NCBI GenBank assembly: GCA_002104895.1
Contig: MCFG01000532.1
Span: 1-35,701, forward strand
DNA: 35,701 bases
Direction: 5' to 3'
Origin: Anaeromyces robustus
Lineage: Eukaryota; Neocallimastigomycota; Neocallimastigomycetes; Neocallimastigales; Neocallimastigaceae
A program made the position numbers and the translations under genes. The notes under the pieces were generated by a model, which was not told the origin of the DNA, did no database searches, and worked only from the letters and a program-made list of their open reading frames with translations. Position 1 is the stretch's first letter, and every line of letters begins with the position of its first letter. This document shows positions 10,336 through 21,355 of the stretch, piece after piece.

Positions 10336-10993
10336 GTGAATTTAGTATAATAAGATTAATCATAATAATAATAATAATAAAATAAGTAATTAATTAATTT
10401 ATATTATAATAAATAATAGAATTTATTATTCATTATAATATAAATGAAAATACATATATAATATATATGTAAATGTACTTATTATATAATCATTATTTTT
10501 TTTAAAAAAAAATATAAAAAATAATATATGATTATCATAAAAAAATGAGTGTAAAAAAAAAAGTCAAAAGATTGTAAAGAAAAAAAAAATTTGAAATAAA
10601 AAAAAAAAAGTAACATTAAACTTATATTTTTTATTTAAATGTTGAAACTATTTCTACGGCATCTTTATAAAAATTCATTTATATTAATTTAAAAAATATA
10701 GTGTAATGTATAATCAATTTTTTTTTTTTTTTTTTTTTTTTGGCAGTTAAATATGGGAGATACATTTATGTATTCATATTTCGTATTTTTTGTATTCATT
10801 TAACATATGTAATAAAACAATACTAACAATACGAAATAATTTTTTTTCTTTTCTAAATTAATATAATTAAACTTTTTTTAGGTAACACATAATATTAATG
10901 AAATATGTTATCAGAAAAAAAATTATGTATATGTTTCATATTTTTTTTTTAATTTTTATATAAATACTTTAAAAATCTTTTTATTTTTTTAAT

Positions 10994-11035
<42 letters not shown>

Positions 11036-11461
11036 GGAATAAAACAAAAATCAAAAGAAATAAATATATATATATATATTATTTATTATTTATAAATTTA
11101 AATTTATGAGTATTTTATATGAGTAAAACCATATTAATAGATTACCACATATATTGAGTTATAATTTATTTATTTTTTTCTTTTAAAAAAAAAAAAAATT
11201 ATTTAAAAATATTGATTTTTTATTTTTATTGATTTTTTTTTTTTAAAAATTATTTTTTTCTTTTAAAAAAAAAGTTATTATTATTTAAAAATATTGATTT
11301 TATATTATTATCATTTATCCATAATATTTTTTCTTTTTTTCTATAAAAAATTTTATTTATAAATATCATATTTTAAATTATTATAAAAATTCCAAAAAAA
11401 AAGTTATATATATCATATATTCTAAAGTTTTATTAAAATAATAATTATTTGAATTAAAAAA
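10336..11461. other. intergenic region, homopolymer-rich
   Basis: Contains a short relic of an ankyrin gene 3' end (about 10627-10680), a 10-base inverted repeat ATTTCGTATT/AATACGAAAT (10778-10787 and 10828-10837), and an uninterrupted A tract of more than 30 bases around 10996-11033. No intact gene. Confidence 0.6.
10627..10680 (-). pseudogene. Fragment of ankyrin-gene 3' end (third copy)
   Basis: On the minus strand this reads MNFYKDAVEIVSTFK followed by a stop. It resembles the last residues of the large gene at 16333 (KFIKDTAEIVSAFK, stop) and the copy at 15011 (KDTVEIVSAFK, stop). Only the terminal codons are recognisable. Confidence 0.6.
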
Positions 11462-13546
11462 ATGAATAATAATAAAAAAACTTTAAATATTAAACACAAA
11501 CCACTTGAATTTATAAAGAAAATTAAAATGCCAATAAATAGAAAAAATAATTATTCTTCATATCATAATAATAATGACCATGTCATGAATAATGATATAA
11601 TGAAAATATATCCTTTTATAGAAGAAAATCAAGATAAGGAAATTAATGATCTTAGTAAAATAATAAAAGATATTAATAAAAAAATGAATATAGATAGGAA
11701 AAATAATTTATATTCTTTAAAAACTTCTACTACTAGCAAAGAATTTAATTATAAAAAAATATATGGTAATTCTTCAAATATTACTACCGAAGAAGAACAT
11801 GGAAATCCAAAGACAAATGAAGATTTTTTAAATACTTCTACCAGCAGAGAATATGGAAATCCAAAAACAGATGAAGATTCTTTAAATACTTCTACCGAAA
11901 AAGAACCTGATAATTTGGAAATTATTGAAAATGGTATAGATAAAGGTAAAAAACCATATACCACAAGTTCAAGAATATCAAATAATTACGAAGTTAATGA
12001 ATTAAATAATTTATTATTATCTTTTAATGATAAAGATAAAAACTTATATAAAACAAATTTTGAAACATTAAATAATGTAAATGATGAGGATGATAATTGT
12101 TCAGATATTTTTAAGGATATTGATGAAATTATGGAAGAAATGAATAATATATCAAAAATTAATACAAATAATAATAATAACAATAACAGAAACTCATATA
12201 AAACAAATATAGAAACATCATTTAACTCTGAAAAAAATAATAAAGAAGAAAATAAATCAAAAATATTTTCACTTATTATTAAAGACATTGATGAAGTAAT
12301 AGAAGATTTAAATAAACAACAACAACAACAACAACAGAAGAAGAAAGTAATAATTATGGATAAATCACCAAGTAAAAATGAAAAACTAGAAGATAATGAA
12401 TTTGAAGTTGAAAGTGAAAAAGAAATTATCATAGATAGTAATAATAATAATAATGATAATGATATTAATAATGATAATAATAGCAATAATAATTATCATA
12501 ATCCTAATGATAATAATAATAAAGGATTAGCTGTTGTTCTTTATGATTTTAATAGTTTTAATCCAGAAGAATTAAGTATTAAAAAATATGAATATGTTGT
12601 AGTAACAGATTGGCATGTTAAAAAAGGATGGGTTTATGGTTATAAATGGAATAATCCAGAATGTGTAGGAATATTTCCAGAAGCTATAATTAAAAAATGT
12701 GAAGATAAACTTGATCGTAAGTTTAACAAATATAGAATATAAAATATAAATATTATTATAACTATATTTATAATAATAATATATAATTAATTATTATTTT
12801 TATTATTTTTTTTTTAATTATTAATATTGCTATGTATATTATATATAAATATTTATCCACCATTTCTTCTATATTTAAATATTTATCATATATATGATAG
12901 TTAATGATGAAAAAGGGGATCTTGTCTTTGCATTATATGATTTTACAGGAAATACACCGAATGAATTAGATATTAAAAGAAATGATAGAATAAGAATATT
13001 AGATTGGAATTTTAAAAAAGGATGGGTTTATGGTTACAAAAGTGGAAATATACAACATAAAGGAATTATACCAGAAGCATTTGTTTGTAGAGTATATAAT
13101 GGTAATTGAAAAAAAAAATAAATAAATAAACATAAATAAAAATAAAAAATTAATATTAAAAAAAAAAAAATAATGATTATAATTATATATTTATAAATTT
13201 TATTTATTTATTTATTATTTTTTTTTTTTTAAAAAAAAATAAAGATTTCCCACCAAGTTACAATGAAATCGTAGATGAACAGTTTATTAATCAAAGTGAT
13301 AATACACCAAGTGCACCACGATTTTCTACTGTTTTTGGATATCCAGAAGAATCTCTTCAATTATCCCAAATTTCAACTTTAATTTTAGATAATACAGAAA
13401 ATTCTGATATTTTTGAAATTTCTAAAAATTCAAAACATAAACATCAGTGTTCTATTTCAACATCAACATCAATGCCATTAGAATCCTATTCTCCATTATA
13501 TGCACCTATAGTATTAACATCATATTCTTTACCAAGAAAATTATAG
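11462..13546 (+). CDS. Double SH3-domain adaptor with PPxY motif, three exons
   Basis: Exons 11462-12716, 12901-13101 and 13245-13546 give 585 residues. Donors are GTAAGT and GTAATT, acceptors GATAG and AAAG, and the phases match (C|TT, G|AT). The N-terminal 350 residues are low-complexity (N, K, E, S, a Gln run) with an imperfect repeat of about 20 residues centred on EYGNPKTDEDSLNTST (residues about 105-160). SH3-1 (about 355-413) has VLYDF and KKGWVYGYK; SH3-2 (about 424-482) has ALYDFTGNTPNELDIKRND and KKGWVYGYK. Both lack the usual terminal Tyr (PEAII, PEAFV). Exon 3 opens with DFPPSYNEIVDE, a PPxY motif (residues 488-491) of the kind bound by NEDD4/Rsp5 WW domains, then an S/T/P-rich tail ending SYSLPRKL. 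Inferred role: a cytosolic scaffold linking proline-rich partners and a ubiquitin ligase. Without the intron calls the second SH3 would look like a separate small ORF. Confidence 0.85.
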
Positions 13547-13881
13547 TCAATTAAAAAAAAAGAAAAAGAAGAAGAAAAAAAAAAGAATATTCAAGTTTTA
13601 AATTTATACAACTAAAAAAATAATAAATAAATAAATAAACAAAAAAAAAAAAAGAAAAAAACTTTTATATCAATATATATATATATATATATATTTATTC
13701 ACTATTATTTATTAAATCAATATATTTATAAAAAATATTAACAACTAAATAATAAATAATAATTAAAGAATAAAAAAATAAAGAAAGAGAAGAAAAAAAA
13801 AAGTTTTTTTTTTTTTTTTTCTTTTCAATATCAATATATTTTATTCTCTATTATTATTTTTTTCAATCAATTATACATATA

Positions 13882-13965
13882 AATATTTATTTATTCTCTC
13901 AAATCAAATAAATTATTATATCAATATTTATTTATTCTCACAAATCAAACAAATTATTATATCAA
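13882..13965. repeat. 41-bp tandem repeat, two copies
   Basis: TATTTATTTATTCTC, (T/A)CAAATCAAA, AAATTATTATATCAAT is present twice in a row with a few substitutions, the second copy offset by about 41 bases. Confidence 0.7.
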
Positions 13966-14011
13966 TATATATTTATTTATTTTCGGTTTACATATTAAAT
14001 CAGTTATAACA

Positions 14012-14690
14012 AAGTATAGTAAAAAAAAAAAAATGATTATTTTGATACTGATTTTAAATGCTAGTCATTTGAAAATCTGTATTAAAAATAAAATGATAAT
14101 TATAATTAGTAAAGAGAAATTTAAAAAGTTTGATACTTTTTGAATTTCTTTTTTTTTTTTTTTTTTTTTTTTCTCTTATATTAAATTTTATTTATCTCTA
14201 TTAGTATGTTTAATAATAATAATAATAATTTAAATATTTATTATTTAATTATTATTACTTTTATTTATATTAACATACATATATATTTTATACAAAATAA
14301 TATATTTATACAAAATGATATATATAATATAATATATATATATATATATAAAAGTATAGTAAAAAAAAAAGAAAAAAAAAAAAAAAGAAAAAAAAAAGAA
14401 AAAAAAAATATTCTGATACCGATTTTAAATGCTAGCCATTTGAAAACCCGTATCTAGAATAAAAATGATATTTTTAATTAGTACAGAGAAGTTTAAAAAA
14501 AAAAAAGTTTAATAATTTTTTGAATTTCTTTCTTTCTCTTATTTTAATTTATTTATCTGTATTAACTTGGATTAATAATAATAATAATAATTTAAATATT
14601 TATTATTTAATTATTATTACTATTATTTTTTTATTTTGTATTACATTCATGTATAATTATATTATATATAAATATATAGTAAATATAATT
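14012..14690. repeat. Tandem duplication, period about 340-371 bp
   Basis: Two diverged copies. Each runs: AAGTATAGTAAAAAAAA, then GATACYGATTTTAAATGCTAG, YCATTTGAAAA, a T-rich tract with TGAATTTCTTT, CTCTTAT, TTTATCT, (AAT)n, TTTAAATATTTATTATTTAAT. The copies start at about 14012 and 14352. Small Asn/Ile-rich open frames in each copy are by-products. Origin unknown. Confidence 0.8.
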
Positions 14691-14809
14691 TTTACATGTA
14701 TATAATATGAAAATGAACAAAATTAATATTTTTAAATAAATAATAATAAGACGAAATAAAAAAAAAAAAAGTTTCAATATATATATATATAAAATTCAAA
14801 TTAAAAAGG

Positions 14810-14847
<38 letters not shown>

Positions 14848-15041
14848 AATGAAAAAAAAAAAATTGTAAAAAAAATTATAAAACTAAATCAAATAAATTG
14901 TATTAATAATGAAACAAGAAAAAAAAATTTTTGTTTTTTAATTTTATAATAGAGTTTATTTATTTATTTAACTTTTAATTTATATATATATATTTTTTAT
15001 TTTTATTTAAAGGCTGAAACTATTTCTACTGTATCTTTATA

Positions 15042-15189
15042 ACTTGTCTCCAGTATTATCTATTATTATCTATAATATTTTACTGGTTTTTATTTTTTTT
15101 TAGTATCATTTTTTTTCATTATGTGTTTTTTTTATGATTCATGTATTTTAATATTTAAATTCAATAAAGTTGACGTACAAATTGTGTGC

Positions 15190-15223
<34 letters not shown>
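15042..15223 (+). mobile_element. Poly(A)-tailed retro-insert, copy 1
   Basis: The body 15042-15192 runs from ACTTGTCTCCAGTATT to TTCAATAAAGTTGACGTACA, AATTGTGTGCCAT, followed by about 31 A residues (15193-15223). AATAAA lies about 28 bases before the A tract, as in a polyadenylated transcript. CTTTATA stands immediately before the body and again immediately after the tail. This fits a LINE-style retroposed transcript or SINE-like element; no parent is in the window. Confidence 0.65.
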
Positions 15224-15225
<2 letters not shown>

Positions 15226-15230
15226 TTATA

Positions 15231-15448
15231 ACTTGTATGGATTTATTGTTTTTAAATATTTTTATACTACTTTTTTTTCCCTCCAGTATTCTTTATTATT
15301 TTCTATTTTCTATAATATTTTACTGGTTTTTTATTTTTTTAGTACCTTTTTTTTTTTTTTCATTATGTGTTTTTTTATGATTCATGTATTTTAATATTTA
15401 AATTCAATAAAAGTGACGTACAAATTGTGTGCCATAAAAAAAAAAAAA
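15231..15448 (+). mobile_element. Poly(A)-tailed retro-insert, copy 2
   Basis: The same sequence as copy 1, again opening with ACTTGT, but with about 44 extra bases before CTCCAGTATT. It ends TTCAATAAAAGTGACGTACA, AATTGTGTGCCAT, then 13 A residues. GTATCTTTATA (15449-15459) follows and matches 15031-15041 before copy 1. It is a tandem second insertion or a duplication of the first. Confidence 0.65.
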
Positions 15449-15624
15449 GTATCTTTATATAAATTTATAAATTTTTTATTTATTATATTATTTTAATTTT
15501 TTTTTTTCTTATTTTATAGATGGAAAACGAGAAATTTAAATTCGAAGAGAAAGATTTAATGATGAAATAATATTAATTTTAAATAAAATTTATATTTAAA
15601 ATAATAATGATAACAATAAATTAA

Positions 15625-15944
15625 TTAAGATTCAAATACACATTGATAAACCTCAAGTTTTTGAATATTGTAATCCCTTTTTCCTGTAAAAGGATAATCT
15701 TTTTCAACAAAATCATATGAACTTTGAGCTGTTGAACAAGCTGTATTATATGAACTACTACTATAATTACCAAAATTTCTTCTAATGACAATATCACTAT
15801 CCCCAAACATAAATAAATTATTTCTATTTAATCGAATTGCATGACTTGCGTCTTTAACTGGAAAGATTTTACTATTCCATGCATTAAAAATAAATGCAGT
15901 ACTATCGGTTTTGATAAAATCGTTATTATTATTGTTGTTACTGC

Positions 15945-15984
<40 letters not shown>

Positions 15985-16026
15985 GTTATTGTTGTTGTTA
16001 TTTCTATTATTGTTATTTTTTGCCAT
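15625..16026 (-). pseudogene. TLDc-domain protein, C-terminal half only
   Basis: A 133-residue frame: a poly-Asn run (residues 4-35) followed by TDSTAFIFNAWNSKIFPVKD, ASHAIRLNRNN, LFMFGDSDIVIRR, SYNTACSTAQSSYDF and YPFTGKRDYNIQKLEVYQCVFES. This is the pattern of the second half of a TLDc domain (FxF-x-L-N, AI, FG-x-DI, F-x-V-x-E-x-EVF), found in oxidation-resistance and V-ATPase-associated proteins and in many protist and fungal multidomain proteins. The first half, with the GGY and W motifs, is missing. Just upstream on the minus strand are possible acceptors (TATAG at 16030, TTTCAG near 16055) and a GTATGT near 16111, but the sequence before that is poly(T) and then the 3' end of the next gene. 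The 5' exons therefore appear lost. It could still be expressed as a short protein from the ATG at 16026. Confidence 0.7.
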
Positions 16027-16114
16027 TTCCTATAATATTATTAATATCGTTATCACTGAAATAAATATAACAAATATGTATAAGTTATATAAAATATGTC
16101 CAAAATACATACAA

Positions 16115-16146
<32 letters not shown>

Positions 16147-16332
16147 AAAGAATATTATTGTAAAAAAATTACATAACTAAATCAAATAAATTGTATAAAA
16201 AAAGAAACAAGAAAAAAAATTTTTTTGTTTTTTAATTTTATAATAGAGTTTATTTATTTATTTTAACTTTTAATTTATATATACATATATATATATATAT
16301 TTTTTTTTTTTAATTTTTTTTTTTTTTTATTT

Positions 16333-16821
16333 TTATTTAAAGGCTGAAACTATTTCTGCAGTATCTTTTATAAATTTATAAATTTTTTTAGACCCTTCAA
16401 TAAAATTTTTTTTATTTAAAATTTTTACTATATCTTTATAACCCATTTTCATTGCTATTTCTTTTGCCGTTTTCCCTTTAAATTCATCATCCTTATTATT
16501 TAGACCATGAAGGGTTTTTCTATCAATTTTTACATTATAATTAATTAAAATTTTTACAATTTCATGACTACCCATATAACTTGCCCAATGTAAGGCTGTC
16601 CAACCATTTTTATCAATGTATTCTAATCCTACTAAATCATATTCAATTAAATTAATAGCTTTAATACTATTTCTTTCCCTTTTAATTTCTTCAATTAAAT
16701 TTTCGGTTTTATTAAAAATTATTATATTTTCTGATGCAGCTGTTACTGTTGCTACTGCTGGTGTTGGTGGTGTTGCCGTTGTTGTTGTAGTATTATTATT
16801 ATTAGTAGTAGTATTAGCATT

Positions 16822-16852
<31 letters not shown>

Positions 16853-18614
16853 GTAGTAGTAGTAGTCATATGATTATTATTATTATTAATTTTGCTATTA
16901 TTAGTATTATTATTAGTTTTATTATTTTTAGTTTTGCTATTATTAGTTTTATTATTATTAGTTTTATTATTATTAATTTTATTATTATTAGTTTTATTAT
17001 TATTAATTTTATTATTATTATTACTATTATTATTATTATTTAACAATTTTAAATATTTTTCTTTTTCCTTTTTATCATCCATTTTCGAAATATAATGAAT
17101 TAATAATTTATTAATATGATGATTTCCTATTTTATTTGCTATATCTAAAAAGGTTAAATTTTCATTATTTTTTTTATTAAAATTAGGATGATGATGATTT
17201 TCTAATAAATATTTTACAGCATTTAAATTATTATAATAAATAGCTATGTGTAAGGAAGTCCAATTTTCATAAGTAGTTATATTAATATTTGCATGATAAT
17301 CAAGAAGTAAATGAATTACTCTTTCATTATTATATTGACAGGCTATATGAAGAGGGGTCCAACCATCATGATTTTTTATATCAATTTTTGCATTATTAAT
17401 AAGTAATAATTGGACGATATCATGATGACCATATTGACTTGCTATATGTAATGGTGTATTCATACTTTTATCTACTTCATTAACATCAGCATGATAATCT
17501 CTTATTAAATATTGAGCAATATCGTAATAATTATCTCTTGAAGCAATATGTAATGCTGTCCAATTACTAGAATCTTTAATATTTATATTAATTTGATTAT
17601 TTTTTAATAATAATTTTACCAAAGAAATATTATTATTTTCTACAGCAATATGTAAAAGTTTATATTCTTTTTCTGTATTTATTGTCTTATTTGCTCCTTC
17701 ATTTAATAAACATTCTACAATATTACAATAATCATTACTACAAGCAATTTCTATAGGGGTATAACCATCATTAGTAATACTATTTATATCTGCTTGATGT
17801 TTAATTAATTCCTCTAAAATCATTTTATATCCCATTTGACAGGCTAAATAAATTGGGGTATAACCATTTTTAGGATTTTTAATATTAATATTCATTTTAC
17901 CATAATCTAATAATAATTTTATGATTTCAAGTTTATTATTAATTACGGCAATATGAAGTAAAGACCATCCATCTATAATTTCTTCTAAGGAATGAGAATC
18001 ATTTTCAATAATTTTTTTAACTTCTTCTAGATTACCATTAATACAAGCCATAATTAAATCTTTATTATTACATTTTTGAATAGGTATAAATTGAATTAAG
18101 GAAGAATTAATAGTAGAACTAGTAGAACCTTGTAGTAATAAATTTTTATTTAATTGATAAGATTCATTTCTAATAGAAGTTGGTTTATAAATATTTATTT
18201 CCTTTTTAGGTTTTGAATTTATATTGAAAGAAGATGCCGATAGTTTATTATTAATATTAATGTTATTGTTATTATTATTAATAATAATATTAATATTATT
18301 AATATTATTATTATTATTAATATTTTTAATATTATTAATATTATTAATATTATTAATATTAATATTATTATTATTATTAATATTATTATTATTATTAATA
18401 TTATTATTATTATTAATATTATTATTATTAATATTATTATTAATATTATTATTAATATTGTTATTAATATTGTTATTAATATTGTTATTAATATTGTTAT
18501 TAATATTGTTATTAATATTGACATTATTATTATTATTATTATTATGATTATTACTATTGTTATTATTATTGTTATTATTATTATTATTATTATTGTTGTT
18601 GATGTTGTTGTTGA

Positions 18615-18645
<31 letters not shown>

Positions 18646-18923
18646 GTTGTTGTTGTTGATGATATACTTATTATTATAATTGTTGTTGCTGTTGATGATA
18701 TTCTTATTATTATTATTGTTGTTGTTGTTGCCGTTGACAATATTATTATTATTATTATTGTTGTTGTTGTTGTTGATGTTATTATTATTATTGTTATTAT
18801 TATTGTTGTTGTTGTTGTTGATGTTATTATTATTATTGTTATTGTTGTTGTTGATGTTATTATTATTATTGTTATTGTTGTTGTTGTTGCTGTTGATGAT
18901 ATTCTTATTATTGTTGTTGTTGA

Positions 18924-18992
<69 letters not shown>

Positions 18993-19874
18993 TACTATTT
19001 ACACTAAGATTAGTATTATGGTTAATTTTAGTACTAATATTATTAATATTATTAATATTAGCATTAGCATAATTTTTTGAATGAACTAATTGATTTTTAT
19101 TAATATTTAAATCAGAAGTTGGTTCTAGATTGGTTTTTGAATTGGTTATTGAATATATTCTTTTAGGAATGATATCTTTTGGTATTAATGATATTGTTTT
19201 TGAGGTTATAGGAGGAGGTGATATTATTGAATTTATAATTGATGTTGATAATGATGATTGTGATTGTAATTGTGATTGTAATGTTGGTTGTAATTGTAAT
19301 TGTGATTGTGATTTTGGTTGTAACTGTGATTTTGATTGTAATTGTAATTGTGATGGTTGTAATTGTATTTGTGATTGTAACTTTGGTTGTAATTGTAATT
19401 GTGATTGTGACATTGGTTGTAACTGTGACTTTGGTTGTAATTGTAATTGTGATGATTGTACTTGTAATTGTGATTGTGACATTAGTTGTAACTGTGACTT
19501 TGGTTGTAATTGTAATTGTGATTGTGACTTTGGTTGTAATTGCGATTTTGATTGTAATTGTGATTGTGATTGTGATGGTAAGTTTGGTTGTAACTGTGAC
19601 TTTGATTGTAATTGCGATTTTGATTGTAATTGTAATTGTAACGGTGATTGCGATTGTAATTGTAATTGTGGTTGTGACTTTGGTTGTAATTGTGATTTCG
19701 ATTGTAACTGTAATTGTGATTGTGTCTTTGGTTGTAACTGTGATTGTGATATTGGTTGTAACTGTGATTGTGATTGTGATGGTAACTTTGGTTGTAACTG
19801 TGACTTTGGTTGTAATTGTGATTTTAATTGTAATTGTAATAATGATGATGGTGACGGTGATGATAACAATGCTA

Positions 19875-19920
<46 letters not shown>

Positions 19921-20267
19921 TTCAGGTTTTAAATAACAACTTTCTTTTTTATGATTCGGAATTTCAGATGAATATTGATTATTTTTAGTTTCATTTTCAT
20001 TAAGAATATTTATCAAAGATTCAGATGGATTAGTACAATATAATTTTATTATTTTTTGTTTTGATGAGGATGAAGATGATGACGATAATTTTTGTTCTTC
20101 ATAAATAAATTACAATAAAGATTTTTTTATAATAATAAAAAAAGAAAGAAAGAAAAAATTTAATAGATAATTCATATATTTTAAATTAAACAAATAAATA
20201 TTTATATTTTTTATAAATATTTATTTAATTAATATTCATATATTTAATTTATTTTATCATACCATTT

Positions 20268-20347
<80 letters not shown>

Positions 20348-20961
20348 GTATAGTTTAATATAATTTTTTGGTACAATTCCTTTTTTATTATTATTATTAT
20401 TATCATTAATTTTATAACCGTATACCCATCCTTCTTCATAATTCCAATCTAAAATTTTTAAATGATCACCCATTTGAATATCTAATTCATCTGGTTCTTT
20501 ACTTTTAAAATTATATAAAGCTATAACTAAATTATTTTCTACATTTATTTCATTTTTTATTAAATTTTTAGATTGACTCTCTTGACTTATGTTTTTATTT
20601 ACTAATTTTGAATTATTATTACTGGTATTATTGTTACTATTTTTACTGTTATTATTATTACTGTTGATATGGTTATTACTGATATTATTATTGTTAATAA
20701 TACTTTTGTTGTTGATATTATTGTTGGTGTTATTATTATTATTGACTTTACTATTATTATTGTTAATACTATTATTAATATTGTTATTGTTTTTGATATT
20801 ATTATTGTTAATATCTATATTGATATTGTTATAATTTTTGATATCATAATCATTATTATTATTGTTGTTGTTAATACTTTTATTGACATTGTTATTATTT
20901 TTGATATCATTAGCATTATTATCATTGTTAACACATTTATTGATATTGTTGCTATTTTTTA

Positions 20962-21007
<46 letters not shown>

Positions 21008-21263
21008 GATTTTTGAAATAATTTTTGTATTTGAATTAATATTATAATTTATAATAGATTTCCATAAATTTGAAGGTATTATATTTGGAACTTCAAAAAT
21101 AATATTATTTTTTAATTTTTTTATTAAAAACATAGCAATTAAAAATTCATTTAAATAAATTTGATTATTTCTTTCTAAATCTATCAATTCCCTAATATAT
21201 ATATTAAATTTATTATAATTTAAAAAAATACGAATCAATAATTAATGTTTTTATAATTATTTT

Positions 21264-21355
<92 letters not shown>

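Larger units (their letters stand above)
14862..15490 (-). pseudogene. Copied 3' end of the ankyrin gene, interrupted by inserts
   Basis: 14862-15041 matches 16152-16370, including the 3' flank ACTAAATCAAATAAATTGTA, GAAACAAG, TTTAATTTTATAATAGAG and the last codons, reading KDTVEIVSAFK-stop on the minus strand. The match then breaks at 15042 and resumes at about 15449 (TATCTTTATATAAATTTATA). The interruption is the pair of poly(A)-ended inserts. Only the terminal codons and 3' flank are present, so this is a fragment rather than a gene. Confidence 0.8.
13547..15624. other. intergenic region built of duplicated segments
   Basis: No intact gene. It contains a 41-base tandem repeat (13882-13965), a block duplicated in tandem (14012-14690), a copy of the 3' end of the downstream ankyrin gene (14862-15490) and two poly(A)-ended inserts within that copy. 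A possible exon-like piece, TTTATAG followed by ATGGAAAACGAG and a stop (15520-15570), is too short to assign. Confidence 0.7.

Noticed and set aside
12894-13109. Stand-alone 71-residue SH3 protein.
   Set aside because: It is the second exon of the 11462-13546 gene: donor GTAAGT at 12717, acceptor at 12900, and phases agree on both sides.
15520-15570. Exon-like piece: TTTATAG followed by ATGGAAAACGAG and an early stop.
   Set aside because: Only about 15 codons with no partner exon that I could find; kept as a note rather than a gene.
18219-19080. Several overlapping poly-Leu, poly-Ile and Val-rich frames on both strands that look like long membrane proteins.
   Set aside because: They are frame shadows of trinucleotide repeats encoding poly-Asn; no other sequence features of a gene.
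19239-19845. CRISPR-like regular array.
   Set aside because: There are no distinct spacers; the units are a degenerate coding minisatellite in a eukaryotic gene.
19130-19936. Plus-strand frame encoding a strikingly Cys/Asp/Asn-rich protein (CNCDCNFGCNC pattern), metallothionein-like at first sight.
   Set aside because: It is the antisense reading of a six-base repeat inside the Q/L-rich region of the large minus-strand gene. Its pattern follows from TGTAAT/TGTGAT units and it ends in poly-Leu from an ATT tract.
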